DNA from: CAYXAA01 sp964462985
GTDB lineage: Bacteria > Pseudomonadota > Alphaproteobacteria > Rhizobiales > Stappiaceae
DNA length: 64,000 nt
Reading direction: 5' to 3'
Assembly: GCA_964462985.1 (NCBI GenBank)
Contig: CAYXAA010000024.1
Location: forward strand, 6,775-70,774
Part shown: piece after piece, positions 17,178 to 25,181 of the stretch
Layout: every line of letters begins with the position of its first letter
Numbering within the stretch: the stretch's first letter is position 1
Notes under the pieces: model-generated
Seen by the model: the letters and a program-made list of their open reading frames with translations, nothing else
What the model was told of the DNA's origin: nothing
Databases searched by the model: none
Made by a program: the position numbers and the translations under genes

Positions 17178-17210
17178 ATGTCCCTTTCCAAGAGAATGAT
17201 TTCGGGACAT
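17178..17210 (-). promoter_or_regulatory. Leader hairpin overlapping the flagellin ribosome binding site
   Basis: Perfect 7-bp arms, ATGTCCC (17178-17184, plus-strand reading) and GGGACAT (17204-17210), are separated by 19 nt. In the mRNA the downstream arm contains the GGGA of the ribosome binding site, so folding would hide it. The long single-stranded loop could be a protein-binding site. Confidence 0.45.
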
Positions 17211-17316
17211 TCCGGGCTCTCACCGGGACGACGGCCGGGCATCATGCCATCGATCCTGATGCGGGGCGTTGCCTCTCGCCGATCGATCCGTCGTGCAATT
17301 CTGTTCTAGGCCGCGA

Positions 17317-17336
17317 ACCTTGCGCGGAGCTTGCGC
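17317..17336 (-). promoter_or_regulatory. Direct-repeat flagellar promoter element upstream of flagellin
   Basis: The plus strand shows ACCTTGCGCGG followed by AGCTTGCGC, an 11-bp tandem repeat (CTTG at 17319 and 17330). It lies about 145 bp before the flagellin start, roughly 95 bp further than the other elements are from their genes, implying a long untranslated leader. Confidence 0.5.
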
Positions 17337-17341
17337 CCGCC

Positions 17342-18085
17342 TCAGAAGAACGAGCGCATCAGTCCGCCGACCAGCATATTCCAGCCGTCAATGAGGATGA
17401 AGAACAGCGCCTTGAACGGCAGTGACAGGATCGTGGGCGGCAGCATCATCATGCCCATCGACATGGTCAGCGTCGCCACAATCATGTCGATGACGAGGAA
17501 CGGCAGCACGATCAGGAACCCGATCTCGAAGCCGCGCCGCAGTTCGGAGATCATGAAGGCGGGAATCAGCACGCGCATCTCTACTTGCTCAGGGCCGGCT
17601 GCGCCCGGGATATTGAGCCGTTCACTCGCCAGTCCGTCGAACAGGGCCAAGTCCTTCTCGCGCACCTGCCCCAGCATGAATTCGCGGAAAGGCTGGGTGA
17701 TGCGGCCGTAGGCCTCCTCTTCGGTAATGGCATTGTCGATCAGCGGACGAACACCGTCGTGCCAGGCTTTGTCGAACGTGGGCGCCATGACGTAGAAGGT
17801 CATGAACAGCGCCAGGCTGATCAGAATGATGTTCGCTGGTGTGGTCTGCAAGCCGAGGCCCGAGCGCAGGAACGAGAGCGCGACGACGAAACGGGTGAAG
17901 CTTGTCACCATGATGAGTAGGCCCGGTGCCAGCGAAAGCACCGTCAGCAGCGCAATCATTTGGATGATTCGGCCGCTGACGCTCGCCTCACCCGCAGGCA
18001 AGAGGCTCGACAGGTCTGGTACCTGCGCCGCAGCGGTCGTTGTCGACGCCACCAGCATCCCCGCGAGCAAGAGTAAACGCCTCAT
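17342..18085 (-). CDS. fliP: Flagellar export gate protein FliP
   Basis: A 247-residue membrane protein with a cleavable signal peptide (about 1-20), four membrane helices and FliP signatures FTRFVVALSFLRSGLG (about residues 64-79) and PAFMISELRRGFEIGF (about 174-189). It nucleates the FliP-FliQ-FliR export gate. Its start overlaps the fliL stop (ATGA), and it is the last gene of the flgB operon. Confidence 0.96.
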   Translation of the reverse strand: MRRLLLLAGMLVASTTTAAAQVPDLSSLLPAGEASVSGRIIQMIALLTVLSLAPGLLIMVTSFTRFVVALSFLRSGLGLQTTPANIILISLALFMTFYVMAPTFDKAWHDGVRPLIDNAITEEEAYGRITQPFREFMLGQVREKDLALFDGLASERLNIPGAAGPEQVEMRVLIPAFMISELRRGFEIGFLIVLPFLVIDMIVATLTMSMGMMMLPPTILSLPFKALFFILIDGWNMLVGGLMRSFF

Positions 18086-18591
18086 TGCACCACCAGCGAT
18101 TCGATGATGAGTTCGCGCACCGCGCCGTTCGATCGGATTGCTGCGCGCTCATTGAGGTCTTCGCGCAGATGCTGCAGGCCGACGGCCCCCTCGATCTGCG
18201 CCAGGGTTACCGTCCTCAGGTAGGCGACGATGTCCTGCTCGATATGGCTGCGCATGGCCTCGTCACCGCCGGTGCCGGTGCCGAGCACCAAGCTCGCGCC
18301 GAGACGAACCCAGACATCGCGCGGGGCCGCCAGATTGGTGACGACCGGCTTGATCTTGACGATCGTACCGGTGGCTGGAGCGTTGGTCGTGTCCGGCTCG
18401 GTTGCTGCCTCACGCTCGCTGGACTGCCGTTCGAGGCTGACACGCACGGTCTCGACCAGGTTTTGCCCGAGCAAGCCGCCGACACCAGCGGCAACACCGG
18501 TCAGGAACACGAGTGCCAAGATGTTGCCAGCACGCCTGCCGGGATCGCGGTGCTGCCTGCTCCTTATCGCCAGAGATCTTCCGTTGCTCAT
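18082..18591 (-). CDS. fliL: Flagellar basal body-associated protein FliL
   Basis: A 169-residue single-pass membrane protein: a short basic cytoplasmic N-terminus, one helix (about 23-45), then a periplasmic domain with the FliL pattern KPVVTNLAAPRDVWVRLGAS and a C-terminal region around ELIIESLVVQ. FliL supports stator function under load. The ATG at 18591 gives the family's normal length but has a weak ribosome binding site; an in-frame ATG at 18687 would still clear flgH and cannot be excluded. Confidence 0.88.
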   Translation of the reverse strand: MSNGRSLAIRSRQHRDPGRRAGNILALVFLTGVAAGVGGLLGQNLVETVRVSLERQSSEREAATEPDTTNAPATGTIVKIKPVVTNLAAPRDVWVRLGASLVLGTGTGGDEAMRSHIEQDIVAYLRTVTLAQIEGAVGLQHLREDLNERAAIRSNGAVRELIIESLVVQ

Positions 18592-18709
18592 GCCGTTGGC
18601 TCGTCGTGGCTCGTTCCGCGCCCGCAGGCTGCCTGTCCCTGTTGGGGGTGTCTCGGCTGTGTGCCGCCGCCCGATCCGGCGTTGCATCGAGGCAGCGCCC
18701 ACGAGGTCG

Positions 18710-19414
18710 TCAGAACGGTGCGATGAAGTCGTAGACCTGCTGTCCCCAGCCGGGCTGCTGTACCTCGCTGATGCGGCCCCGGCCGCCATAGGAGATCCGG
18801 GCTTCCGCAATCTTCTCGTAGGTGATCGTGTTGTCGGAGGCGATGTCGCGCGGCCGCACGATGCCGGCGATGTTGAGCACCCGCATCTCGTAGTTGACCC
18901 GCACCTCCTGCGAGCCGGAGATCACCAGGTTGCCGTTCGGCAGCACGTTGGTGACGACGGCGGCGACCGAAAGCTTGATCTCTTCCTTGCGGTCGATCGA
19001 GCCCTGTCCACGCGAGCGGCTGTTGGCGGCAATGTCGCCGGACGCTTCGCCTTCCGTGCTGCTGTCGTCGAGCGACGCCGAAAAGCCGCCGCCGAGGTTG
19101 GCCGATCCGGAGCGGGCGCGGTCGGACCGGTTGTCGAGCGTGGCCCGATCGTCGATCGCGATCAAAACGGTCAGTACGTCCCCGGCCCGCGAGGCGCGCG
19201 GATCGCGGAAGAAGGCATCGTGGCCGGCCGTCCACAGAGAGTTGTAGCTCCGCTTGTAGGACGGGCGGAAGGTGTTGAAGGGCAGGGCCTGTCCCGACTG
19301 GTTCAGCCCATGACCGATCGGCGACATGGCCGGTTCCTTCCCGAGGTCCTGCAGGCTACCGGCGCAGCCTCCAACGAGAGCGATGAATGGAAGAAGCAAG
19401 AGGCGCGGGGTCAA
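18710..19414 (-). CDS. flgH: Flagellar L-ring lipoprotein FlgH
   Basis: A 234-residue outer-membrane lipoprotein with a lipobox near residue 16 (LVGGC) and the family core GDVLTVLIAIDDRATLDNRS. The start is TTG at 19414, supported by AGGAG upstream and a 4-bp overlap with the motE stop (TTGA). It forms the L ring around the rod in the outer membrane, above the FlgI P ring. Confidence 0.95.
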   Translation of the reverse strand: MTPRLLLLPFIALVGGCAGSLQDLGKEPAMSPIGHGLNQSGQALPFNTFRPSYKRSYNSLWTAGHDAFFRDPRASRAGDVLTVLIAIDDRATLDNRSDRARSGSANLGGGFSASLDDSSTEGEASGDIAANSRSRGQGSIDRKEEIKLSVAAVVTNVLPNGNLVISGSQEVRVNYEMRVLNIAGIVRPRDIASDNTITYEKIAEARISYGGRGRISEVQQPGWGQQVYDFIAPF

Positions 19415-19926
19415 GTCTGGTTCTCCTGGCCGCGGCGCGGCATTTTGTCGGCGAGGGCGCTGGTCAGCTGCGCGGCACGGCCCGGCTCCATCTCGTTGAG
19501 AATCGCGCTCGCCTCTCGGGGCTTGAGCCGGTAGAGCACGGCAATCGCCTTGGTCTCTTCGAGGCCGGCGATTTGCGCCGCTGCCGCATCCGGCCGCATA
19601 CGGGCGTAGATGGCGACGACGTGATCCTCGACCTCGCCAAGTACCTTGTCGCGCTCCTCCAGCCAGGCCTGGTACTCACGGCGCTTTTCTTCCAGCGTCG
19701 CGATCCGCTGCTCGAGCTGCTCCTGCAGCCGCGCCAGCATCTTGGTCTGCCAGACGTAGCGCTGATCCTGCACGGTGGAAGCGACATTGCCGCAATAGCG
19801 GGCGATCTCCTCGGCCATATCTTCGGCGAAGGCAGCGGTGGACGTCGCCGTGGCGAGAGCGAAGGCGAAGAGCAATGTCATTCGCCCTGCAAACTGCGGT
19901 CTCGGTCGATCATCGAACCTGATCAT
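19411..19926 (-). CDS. motE: MotE, periplasmic chaperone for MotC
   Basis: A 171-residue protein with an N-terminal signal segment (about 14-34), a coiled coil (about 55-100) and a C-terminal MgtE-N-like helical region containing IAVLYRLKPREASAILNEM. In S. meliloti MotE stabilises MotC in the periplasm. The ATG at 19926 has GGAG upstream and places the promoter element 46 bp away; a shorter start at 19881 is possible. It lies between flgI and flgH, as in S. meliloti. Confidence 0.9.
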   Translation of the reverse strand: MIRFDDRPRPQFAGRMTLLFAFALATATSTAAFAEDMAEEIARYCGNVASTVQDQRYVWQTKMLARLQEQLEQRIATLEEKRREYQAWLEERDKVLGEVEDHVVAIYARMRPDAAAAQIAGLEETKAIAVLYRLKPREASAILNEMEPGRAAQLTSALADKMPRRGQENQT

Positions 19927-19970
19927 CGCTCTCCATCCGGTTTGCGGTTCATTGACACCATGTGCCGGAA

Positions 19971-19990
19971 AGCTTGTGCGAGCCTGTGCC
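19971..19990 (-). promoter_or_regulatory. Direct-repeat flagellar promoter element upstream of motE
   Basis: The plus strand reads AGCTTGTGCG followed by AGCCTGTGCC, an imperfect tandem repeat (8 of 10 bases) with a 10-bp rather than 11-bp period. It lies just past the flgI stop and 46 bp before the motE start, suggesting an internal promoter for motE-flgH-fliL-fliP. Confidence 0.4.
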
Positions 19991-20004
19991 TGTCGCCGAG
20001 CCCG

Positions 20005-21105
20005 TCATTGAATGACGAGGTCTGCCTGCAGCGCACCAGCTGTCTTGATCGCCTGCAGGATCGCGATGATGCCGGATGGCTTGAGGCCGATTTGGTTCAG
20101 GCCGGAGACAATGGCGTGCAGGTTGGTTCCGCCAACGATCGCGAGGTGACCGCCGCTCTCGTCGGCGTCGATGTAGGTGTTCGGCACCACCACGGTTTCT
20201 CCGCCACGCGAGAAAGGCAGAGGTTGCGAAACGGCAGGCGTCTCGGTCACGCGAAGCGTCAGCGTGCCGTGGGTGACGGCGACCGGCGAGATCTGGACGT
20301 CGCGGCCGATCACCACCGTTCCGGTGCGCTCGTCCACCACCACCCGTGCCGGTGTGTCGGGCTGGACCTGCAAGCCTTCGATCTCGGCAACGAAGCGGGC
20401 TAGACCAACTTTCTCCGGTCGGCGGATGTGGATCGTGCGAAGGTCGCGCTCGGTCGCGACTCTGATGCCGTAGCGTGACAATGTGTAAGCATTGATCGCA
20501 TCGGCGACTCGCACTGCCGTGCGGAAGTCCGGGTTCTTCAGCTCCAGCACCAGTTCCGGCACCGCGGAAAACCGCTCGGGCAACTGCCGCTCGATCGTTG
20601 CCCCTTCCGGAATCCGGCCCGCGGTCGGGATGCCCTGCGACAGGGTCTCGGCCTGACCCTGCTCAGCAAAACCGGACACGGAGACGGCGCCCTGCGCCAC
20701 GGCATAGACGGCACCGTCGGCCGCCATGAGAGGCGTCACGATCAATGTGCCGCCGGCGAGAGAACTGGCATCGCCGAGCGAGGCGACGCTGACGTCGATC
20801 TTCGCACCCTGGCCGACGAAAGGAGGCATTTCAGCCGTGACGAGGACGGCGGCGACATTGCGGGTCCTGAGCCGGGCGTCCCGTACATTGACGCCCATGC
20901 TGTCGAGCATCGATTGCAGCGACTGTTCGGTAAAGGGCGCGTTGCGGATGGAATCGCCGCTGCCCTGGAGACCGACGACAAGGCCGTAGCCGACGAGTTG
21001 GTTCGAGCGCACGCCCTGAACGTCGGCAATGTCCTTGATGCGGACCATCGCCGCTGCGGGCGACAGCCAGAGCAGGAGCACTAGGAGGACATGGAGGATT
21101 CGCAT
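20005..21105 (-). CDS. flgI: Flagellar P-ring protein FlgI
   Basis: A 366-residue periplasmic protein with a signal peptide (1-19) and family motifs VRIKDIADVQGVRSNQLVGY at the mature N-terminus and GLNQIGLKPSGIIAILQAIK near the C-terminus. It forms the peptidoglycan-level bushing around the rod, placed with the help of FlgA, whose stop codon overlaps its start (TGATG). Confidence 0.97.
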   Translation of the reverse strand: MRILHVLLVLLLWLSPAAAMVRIKDIADVQGVRSNQLVGYGLVVGLQGSGDSIRNAPFTEQSLQSMLDSMGVNVRDARLRTRNVAAVLVTAEMPPFVGQGAKIDVSVASLGDASSLAGGTLIVTPLMAADGAVYAVAQGAVSVSGFAEQGQAETLSQGIPTAGRIPEGATIERQLPERFSAVPELVLELKNPDFRTAVRVADAINAYTLSRYGIRVATERDLRTIHIRRPEKVGLARFVAEIEGLQVQPDTPARVVVDERTGTVVIGRDVQISPVAVTHGTLTLRVTETPAVSQPLPFSRGGETVVVPNTYIDADESGGHLAIVGGTNLHAIVSGLNQIGLKPSGIIAILQAIKTAGALQADLVIQ

Positions 21106-21584
21106 CAGCGTCCCGCCACGGAAAGCGTGCCGTCCGCCCCGACCTCGGCGGTAATCACCACGCCGCTGTCGAGGTTGCGGACGCGAATGGTATCGCCGGC
21201 GCCGCCGGATTGCAGCGGCTCCACCTGGACCAGGATTTCGAGGCCGGCATCGCGGTAGACGAGGCGGGCGGCTCCGCCGCGTTTGATCAATTGGGGTACG
21301 GCCACCGCGTTGATTGGGATCGGCCGGCCCGGCATCAGCGTCCGCCGGGCCTCCTTGCCGACCAGGTCCCTGGCGTCGGCAACCACCGCAAAGCGCTCGG
21401 CGAACTTGTCCGGAAACGGTCGCAGCATCAGGCTGTCTGCCGAGATCATGTCGCCTGGGCGGATGGTCACTGCCGGTACCGGCAGTTCACCGGCTCCCGA
21501 CGATGCCTTGACCGTGGCAACGGCGAGAAGGCCGAAGGCGAGCGAGATCCGGGCCGCGAGACCGCTGAAACGCCGCGAGTTCAT
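21105..21584 (-). CDS. flgA: P-ring assembly chaperone FlgA
   Basis: A 159-residue exported protein with a signal peptide (about 1-27) and the SAF-type domain with EARRTLMPGRPIPINAV and a C-terminal VRNLDSGVVITAEV. It helps FlgI subunits polymerise. A GGAGG ribosome binding site supports the ATG at 21584. It lacks the N-terminal extension of enteric FlgA (219 residues), as in other rhizobia. Confidence 0.93.
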   Translation of the reverse strand: MNSRRFSGLAARISLAFGLLAVATVKASSGAGELPVPAVTIRPGDMISADSLMLRPFPDKFAERFAVVADARDLVGKEARRTLMPGRPIPINAVAVPQLIKRGGAARLVYRDAGLEILVQVEPLQSGGAGDTIRVRNLDSGVVITAEVGADGTLSVAGR

Positions 21585-21596
21585 GGTGCGCCTCCG

Positions 21597-22385
21597 CTAC
21601 CTGATGCCCTTGGTCACCGTGCCGGCCATGTCGTCGGCCGCCTGGATGACCTTGGAGTTCATCTCGTAGCCGCGCTGGGCGGTGATCAGCTCCGTAATCT
21701 CCTTGACCGGGTCGACATTGGCCGTTTCCAGATAGAACTGGCGAATGCGGGCGAAACCTGGCGTGCCCGCAATCCCGTCGACACCGACGCCCGAGGCGAC
21801 GGTTTCGCGGAACAGGTTGGCACCAGTCGGCTCGAGGCCGGCATCATTCGGGAAAATCGTCAGAACCAGCTGCCCGAGCGCGCGCGGCTGCGGTTCCCCT
21901 TCAATCTGGGCGAACACCTCCCCGCTTTCATTGACGGCGACGTCGATCGCGTCCTGTGGCACGGCGATACCTGGCAACAGCCGATAACCGTCGACCGTCA
22001 CCAGTTCGCCGTCGCCATTGGTGTTGAAGGCGCCCGCGCGCGTGTAGAGCGTCTCGCCGTCTGGGCCCTCAACCTGGAACCAGCCGCGGCCGTCGAGCGC
22101 CAGGTCGAACTTGTTACCGGTATTGGTGAGAGCGCCCTGGCTGTGCAACGTGCGGATCGCCGCCGCCCGGACGCCGAGACCGAGCCGGGCACCTTCCGGG
22201 ATAGGATCCTCCCCGGTGCGATTCGGCACGCCCTGCAGTCGTTCGGTCTGGTAGAGCAGGTCGGAGAACTCCGCCCGCGCCCGCTTGAACCCGGTGGTGT
22301 TCATATTGGCGATGTTGTTGGCGATCACCTCGACATTGAGCTGCTGCGCGGTCATGCCGGTCGCCGCAATGGCCAGGGCTTTCAT
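21597..22385 (-). CDS. flgG: Distal rod protein FlgG
   Basis: A 262-residue axial protein of the usual length, with the rod signature IANNIANMNTTGFKRARAEF (about residues 22-41) and the C-terminal helix ELITAQRGYEMNSKVIQAAD. It builds the distal rod that crosses the P and L rings. GGAGATCG precedes the start. It lies between fliE and flgA. Confidence 0.97.
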   Translation of the reverse strand: MKALAIAATGMTAQQLNVEVIANNIANMNTTGFKRARAEFSDLLYQTERLQGVPNRTGEDPIPEGARLGLGVRAAAIRTLHSQGALTNTGNKFDLALDGRGWFQVEGPDGETLYTRAGAFNTNGDGELVTVDGYRLLPGIAVPQDAIDVAVNESGEVFAQIEGEPQPRALGQLVLTIFPNDAGLEPTGANLFRETVASGVGVDGIAGTPGFARIRQFYLETANVDPVKEITELITAQRGYEMNSKVIQAADDMAGTVTKGIR

Positions 22386-22412
22386 CGTGTCGATCTCCTT
22401 TTCGCTAGCGCC

Positions 22413-22760
22413 TCAGATCGCCATCCGGCTGATTTCCTGATAGGCGGCGACGACCTTCTCGCGGATTGCGAGGGCGGTCTGCAGGCTGGCTTCGGCTGTC
22501 AACACGGCCTCGATCACCTGCTGCGTCGATGCCTTGCCCTCGATTGCGGCGATCGAGGCCGCCTCACCGGTCTTGAGCCTCTCGACGGCTTCCATCGAGA
22601 CCTGACCGAGCAAGTCGGCGAAGGTCGGCCCGTCGGCCGCTTTGGGCGACGTGGCATCCGCCGACTTGGCGGTCGAGCCGAAGCGAGTCTCCTGGAGAGT
22701 GTCGAGCACGCCGCCGTCAAACCCGGCAGCGCTGTCGACGCTTGAAATCGACGTGATCAT
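22413..22760 (-). CDS. fliE: Hook-basal body protein FliE
   Basis: A 115-residue helical protein with the FliE C-terminal pattern EAVLTAEASLQTALAIREKV ending in YQEISRM. FliE joins the MS ring to the proximal rod. Its start overlaps the flgC stop (ATGA). Confidence 0.93.
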   Translation of the reverse strand: MITSISSVDSAAGFDGGVLDTLQETRFGSTAKSADATSPKAADGPTFADLLGQVSMEAVERLKTGEAASIAAIEGKASTQQVIEAVLTAEASLQTALAIREKVVAAYQEISRMAI

Positions 22761-23179
22761 GACGAAGTCCTCAGGAGGTCGATGGTGCGCATGGCGAGAG
22801 TGCGCGCCTGCGTCATCATTTTGAGATTGGCTTCATAGGAGCGGTTGGTTTCCCGCATGTCAGCCATCTCGATCAGCATGTTGACGTTGGGCAGCTTGAC
22901 GTTCCCGTTCTCGTCTGCGGCCGGATTGCCCGGATCGTACTCGACGCGGAACGGCGAGGTGTCGGATCCGATCTTCCTTACTTCGACCAGGGAAGCCGAG
23001 ATGGTTCGGTCGAGCACGCTGTCGAATGCGATCGTCTTGCGCCGGTAGGGATCGGCGCCGGCCGTCTCGCCGGTGGAATTGGCGTTGGCGATGTTCTCCG
23101 ACACGACACGCAGCCGCTGCGACTGGGCGTTAAGGCCGGAGGCGGCAATCTTCATCGTTGCGTCGATCGGGTCGATCAT
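22757..23179 (-). CDS. flgC: Proximal rod protein FlgC
   Basis: A 140-residue rod protein with the N-terminal signature SGLNAQSQRLRVVSENIANA and the C-terminal NVNMLIEMADMRETNRSYEA. It lies 4 bp after flgB and overlaps fliE by 4 bp. The length is normal for FlgC. Confidence 0.96.
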   Translation of the reverse strand: MIDPIDATMKIAASGLNAQSQRLRVVSENIANANSTGETAGADPYRRKTIAFDSVLDRTISASLVEVRKIGSDTSPFRVEYDPGNPAADENGNVKLPNVNMLIEMADMRETNRSYEANLKMMTQARTLAMRTIDLLRTSS

Positions 23180-23183
23180 CGCG

Positions 23184-23564
23184 TCATCCCTTCAGGCTGG
23201 CGAGGTACATGCGGTGGAAGGCCTTGACGATGCCGGCGTTGAGCGCATGGTCGCGGTTGATCTCGCCGGCTTTCATCAGCTCCTGCTCCATCGAGACGGT
23301 GTTGCCGGACTCGGTCACCGACCAGGTCTCGTCTTTCTCGACTTCACTGGGCTCCGGTGGGGCCATCCCGGCGCCGAGATGATCGGCATGCGTCGCCGTC
23401 ATGGCGAGCCGGGTCTGGTTGAACACGCTGGCGAAAGGCTCGATGTCGCGGGCGGCGAAGCCCGGGGTGTTGGCGTTCGCGATGTTCTCGGCCACCAACG
23501 TCTGGCGCACGGTCAGCCATTCGGCGTGCCGTGAGGCGAGTGCAGTCAGATAGACGGGATCCAC
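23184..23564 (-). CDS. flgB: Proximal rod protein FlgB
   Basis: A 126-residue rod protein with LVAENIANANTPGFAARDI near the N-terminus. I chose the GTG at 23564 because GGAGG lies 6 nt upstream and the family starts here; the longer in-frame ATG at 23660 would run through the promoter element. It is the first gene of a ten-gene unit down to fliP. Confidence 0.94.
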   Translation of the reverse strand: MDPVYLTALASRHAEWLTVRQTLVAENIANANTPGFAARDIEPFASVFNQTRLAMTATHADHLGAGMAPPEPSEVEKDETWSVTESGNTVSMEQELMKAGEINRDHALNAGIVKAFHRMYLASLKG

Positions 23565-23608
23565 GGCGTTCCTCCGTCGTAACGATCGCCTCGGATCTTC
23601 GAAGCGCA

Positions 23609-23630
23609 AGCTTGCCCGAAGCTGTGCCGA
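23609..23630 (-). promoter_or_regulatory. Direct-repeat flagellar promoter element upstream of flgB
   Basis: The plus strand shows AGCTTGCCCGA (23609-23619) directly followed by AGCTGTGCCGA (23620-23630), an 11-bp tandem repeat with 9 of 11 positions identical, 45 bp before the flgB start. It faces the inverted copy at 23647-23666. Confidence 0.55.
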
Positions 23631-23646
23631 TCGGCGTAAAGGCGCG

Positions 23647-23666
23647 ACAGCTTCACGCAAGCTGCC
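23647..23666 (+). promoter_or_regulatory. Inverted copy of the flagellar element upstream of the PilZ gene
   Basis: AGCT units at 23649 and 23660, 11 bp apart, in the reading CAGCTTCACGCAAGCTG. On the minus strand this matches the flgB site, so relative to the plus-strand PilZ gene it has the same polarity and nearly the same distance (48 bp) that the flgB site has to flgB. Confidence 0.5.
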
Positions 23667-23713
23667 CCCGACACCGTGGTGCGGTCACGCGCGCAGCAGG
23701 GAGTGGGACGGCG

Positions 23714-24082
23714 GTGGCGAATTCTCGAACAGACGGCAACGAACGTCGCAACGCCCCGCGGCGCTGCACCAGGCTGCGGCCGGCCCGCATTGCCGATCTT
23801 GACGATCACTTTTTGTGCGACGGCATCGTGCGCGACCTCAGCGCCACCGGTGCCCGCATCGCCGTGCGGGCCGAAATCAGATTGCCGGCCCGGTTTCAGA
23901 TCTACTTCGAGACCGACGGCCTCCTGGCGCAGGTCAGATTGGCCTGGCGCCGCGGCAACGAGGCGGGCGTTTCGTTTGTCAGCCCGCCGACCGGCATTCA
24001 GGCACTGACCCGCCAGTCGGCTCGGGCCCTGGCGCGCAGCCACTACGCGCTCACACCTGGTGGTTTGCGTTCGAAGGGTTGA
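23714..24082 (+). CDS. PilZ-domain protein
   Basis: A 122-residue soluble protein. The PilZ domain, a c-di-GMP receptor fold, shows the RRNAPR arginine motif near residue 10 and the DLSATGARI motif near 39-47, followed by a beta strand region around VRLAWRRGNEAGVSFV. The start is taken as GTG at 23714 with a purine-rich GGGA upstream; longer in-frame starts would cross the promoter element. It is divergent from flgB and probably links c-di-GMP level to motility. The PilZ call is strong, the start less so. Confidence 0.75.
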   Translation: MANSRTDGNERRNAPRRCTRLRPARIADLDDHFLCDGIVRDLSATGARIAVRAEIRLPARFQIYFETDGLLAQVRLAWRRGNEAGVSFVSPPTGIQALTRQSARALARSHYALTPGGLRSKG

Positions 24083-24253
24083 GGGGCCGAAAGGCGGGCA
24101 CGCCAGCCTTGCGATCCTCGCGTCCGTATGGCCGGCCAGCGATTATCGTGAGACGGCCGGCCGCGGAGAACGACGCGCCTCGGCATATACATGCTCCTTG
24201 CCGTCAATTAATGTTCCTGTTATGTTCTCATTGACCATCTAGGAGCGGAGCAA

Positions 24254-24685
24254 ATGACCGAAGATTTCGATCGGCAGCGCCTCAGCCTTGTGAACATTCC
24301 TGTCCGTGATCTCGCCCAGGCTCGTGCCTTTTACGAGAAGGGCCTCGGCTTTGAGCCGGCTACTGTCATGGAGGACATCGCCTTTTACCGGATGAACGGT
24401 TTCGTGCTCGGCTTCATGACTCCGAAAACCTGGAAGGACGAGCGTCTCGGCCGGCCGTTCCTCGGACCGACCTGCCTTGCGGTCAATTTCTCCTCGCGCG
24501 AGGAGGTCGATGCGTTTCTGGCCCGTGGTGTTGCGGCCGGCGGCAAGCTGGTGAAGCCTGCAGAGGCAACGCATTGGGGAGGCTATTCGGGCTATTTTGC
24601 CGACCCCGACGACAATCTGTGGGAAGGGGCCCTGAATCCGTTCTGGGAGATCACCGCGGAAGGCCACACGGTCATCCCGCGCTAA
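24254..24685 (+). CDS. VOC (glyoxalase/dioxygenase) family protein
   Basis: A 143-residue protein with one vicinal-oxygen-chelate domain: a strand followed by ARAFYEKGLGF near the N-terminus, and SGYFADPDDNLWEGALNP near the C-terminus holding the usual metal-ligand Glu. It opens with an AGGAGCGGAGC ribosome binding site. The substrate cannot be told. It is a lone gene with no operon partners. Confidence 0.85.
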   Translation: MTEDFDRQRLSLVNIPVRDLAQARAFYEKGLGFEPATVMEDIAFYRMNGFVLGFMTPKTWKDERLGRPFLGPTCLAVNFSSREEVDAFLARGVAAGGKLVKPAEATHWGGYSGYFADPDDNLWEGALNPFWEITAEGHTVIPR

Positions 24686-25181
24686 TGCCTGTCCCGGCGG
24701 TCGGTTCGGGCGAGCGGTACGTCAGGAAAACGTGTGAGTGCTTCGATATTCACGAGCCTAGGATCGCCGACCTCTTGGCAGCTGTTGCGCGGCGCACCAT
24801 GTGAGCTGCGCACTCACCGACGAACGACAGGAGCGGAGGCAGCTGTGCTTCAAGCATCCTTGCCCTTCCTCGCTGTGCCGGTGCTTTATGCGGCGCTGAC
24901 TGTGGCGCCGTTCTTCTTCATCCGCACGGCGGTGTTCTGACCGCTGTTCCGTGACAATTCACGGCGGGTCGAACATTCCGAACGACCCAGGATCCGGGCT
25001 TGCGGGCCAACATGATGACGGTGCTTCGGACCGTCGAGCCTGCTCGGCACCTGCTCCATGTCCGGATCCGGTCGCTCGAAAGATGAACACCGTCCGCGAC
25101 GCCGTCTGTTCTCTTTTCGTTCTTGAATGCGCGTAAAGGTTGTATTATGCTTTGCCTCATGTCGGGCGGTTGGGGGCAAGC
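24686..25181. other. Gap between the VOC gene and yifB
   Basis: About 500 bp with no sizeable conserved gene. The only coding candidate I can support is the 31-codon hydrophobic ORF at 24845-24940. No convincing terminator or RNA was seen. Confidence 0.4.
24845..24940 (+). CDS. Possible 31-residue single-helix membrane peptide
   Basis: GTG start at 24845 preceded by GGAGCGGAGG with good spacing. The product is almost wholly hydrophobic, with one helix over residues 5-26 and a basic/aromatic end (FFFIRTAVF). Nothing known is recognised. The ribosome binding site and the clean single helix are the only arguments for it. Confidence 0.3.
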   Translation: MLQASLPFLAVPVLYAALTVAPFFFIRTAVF

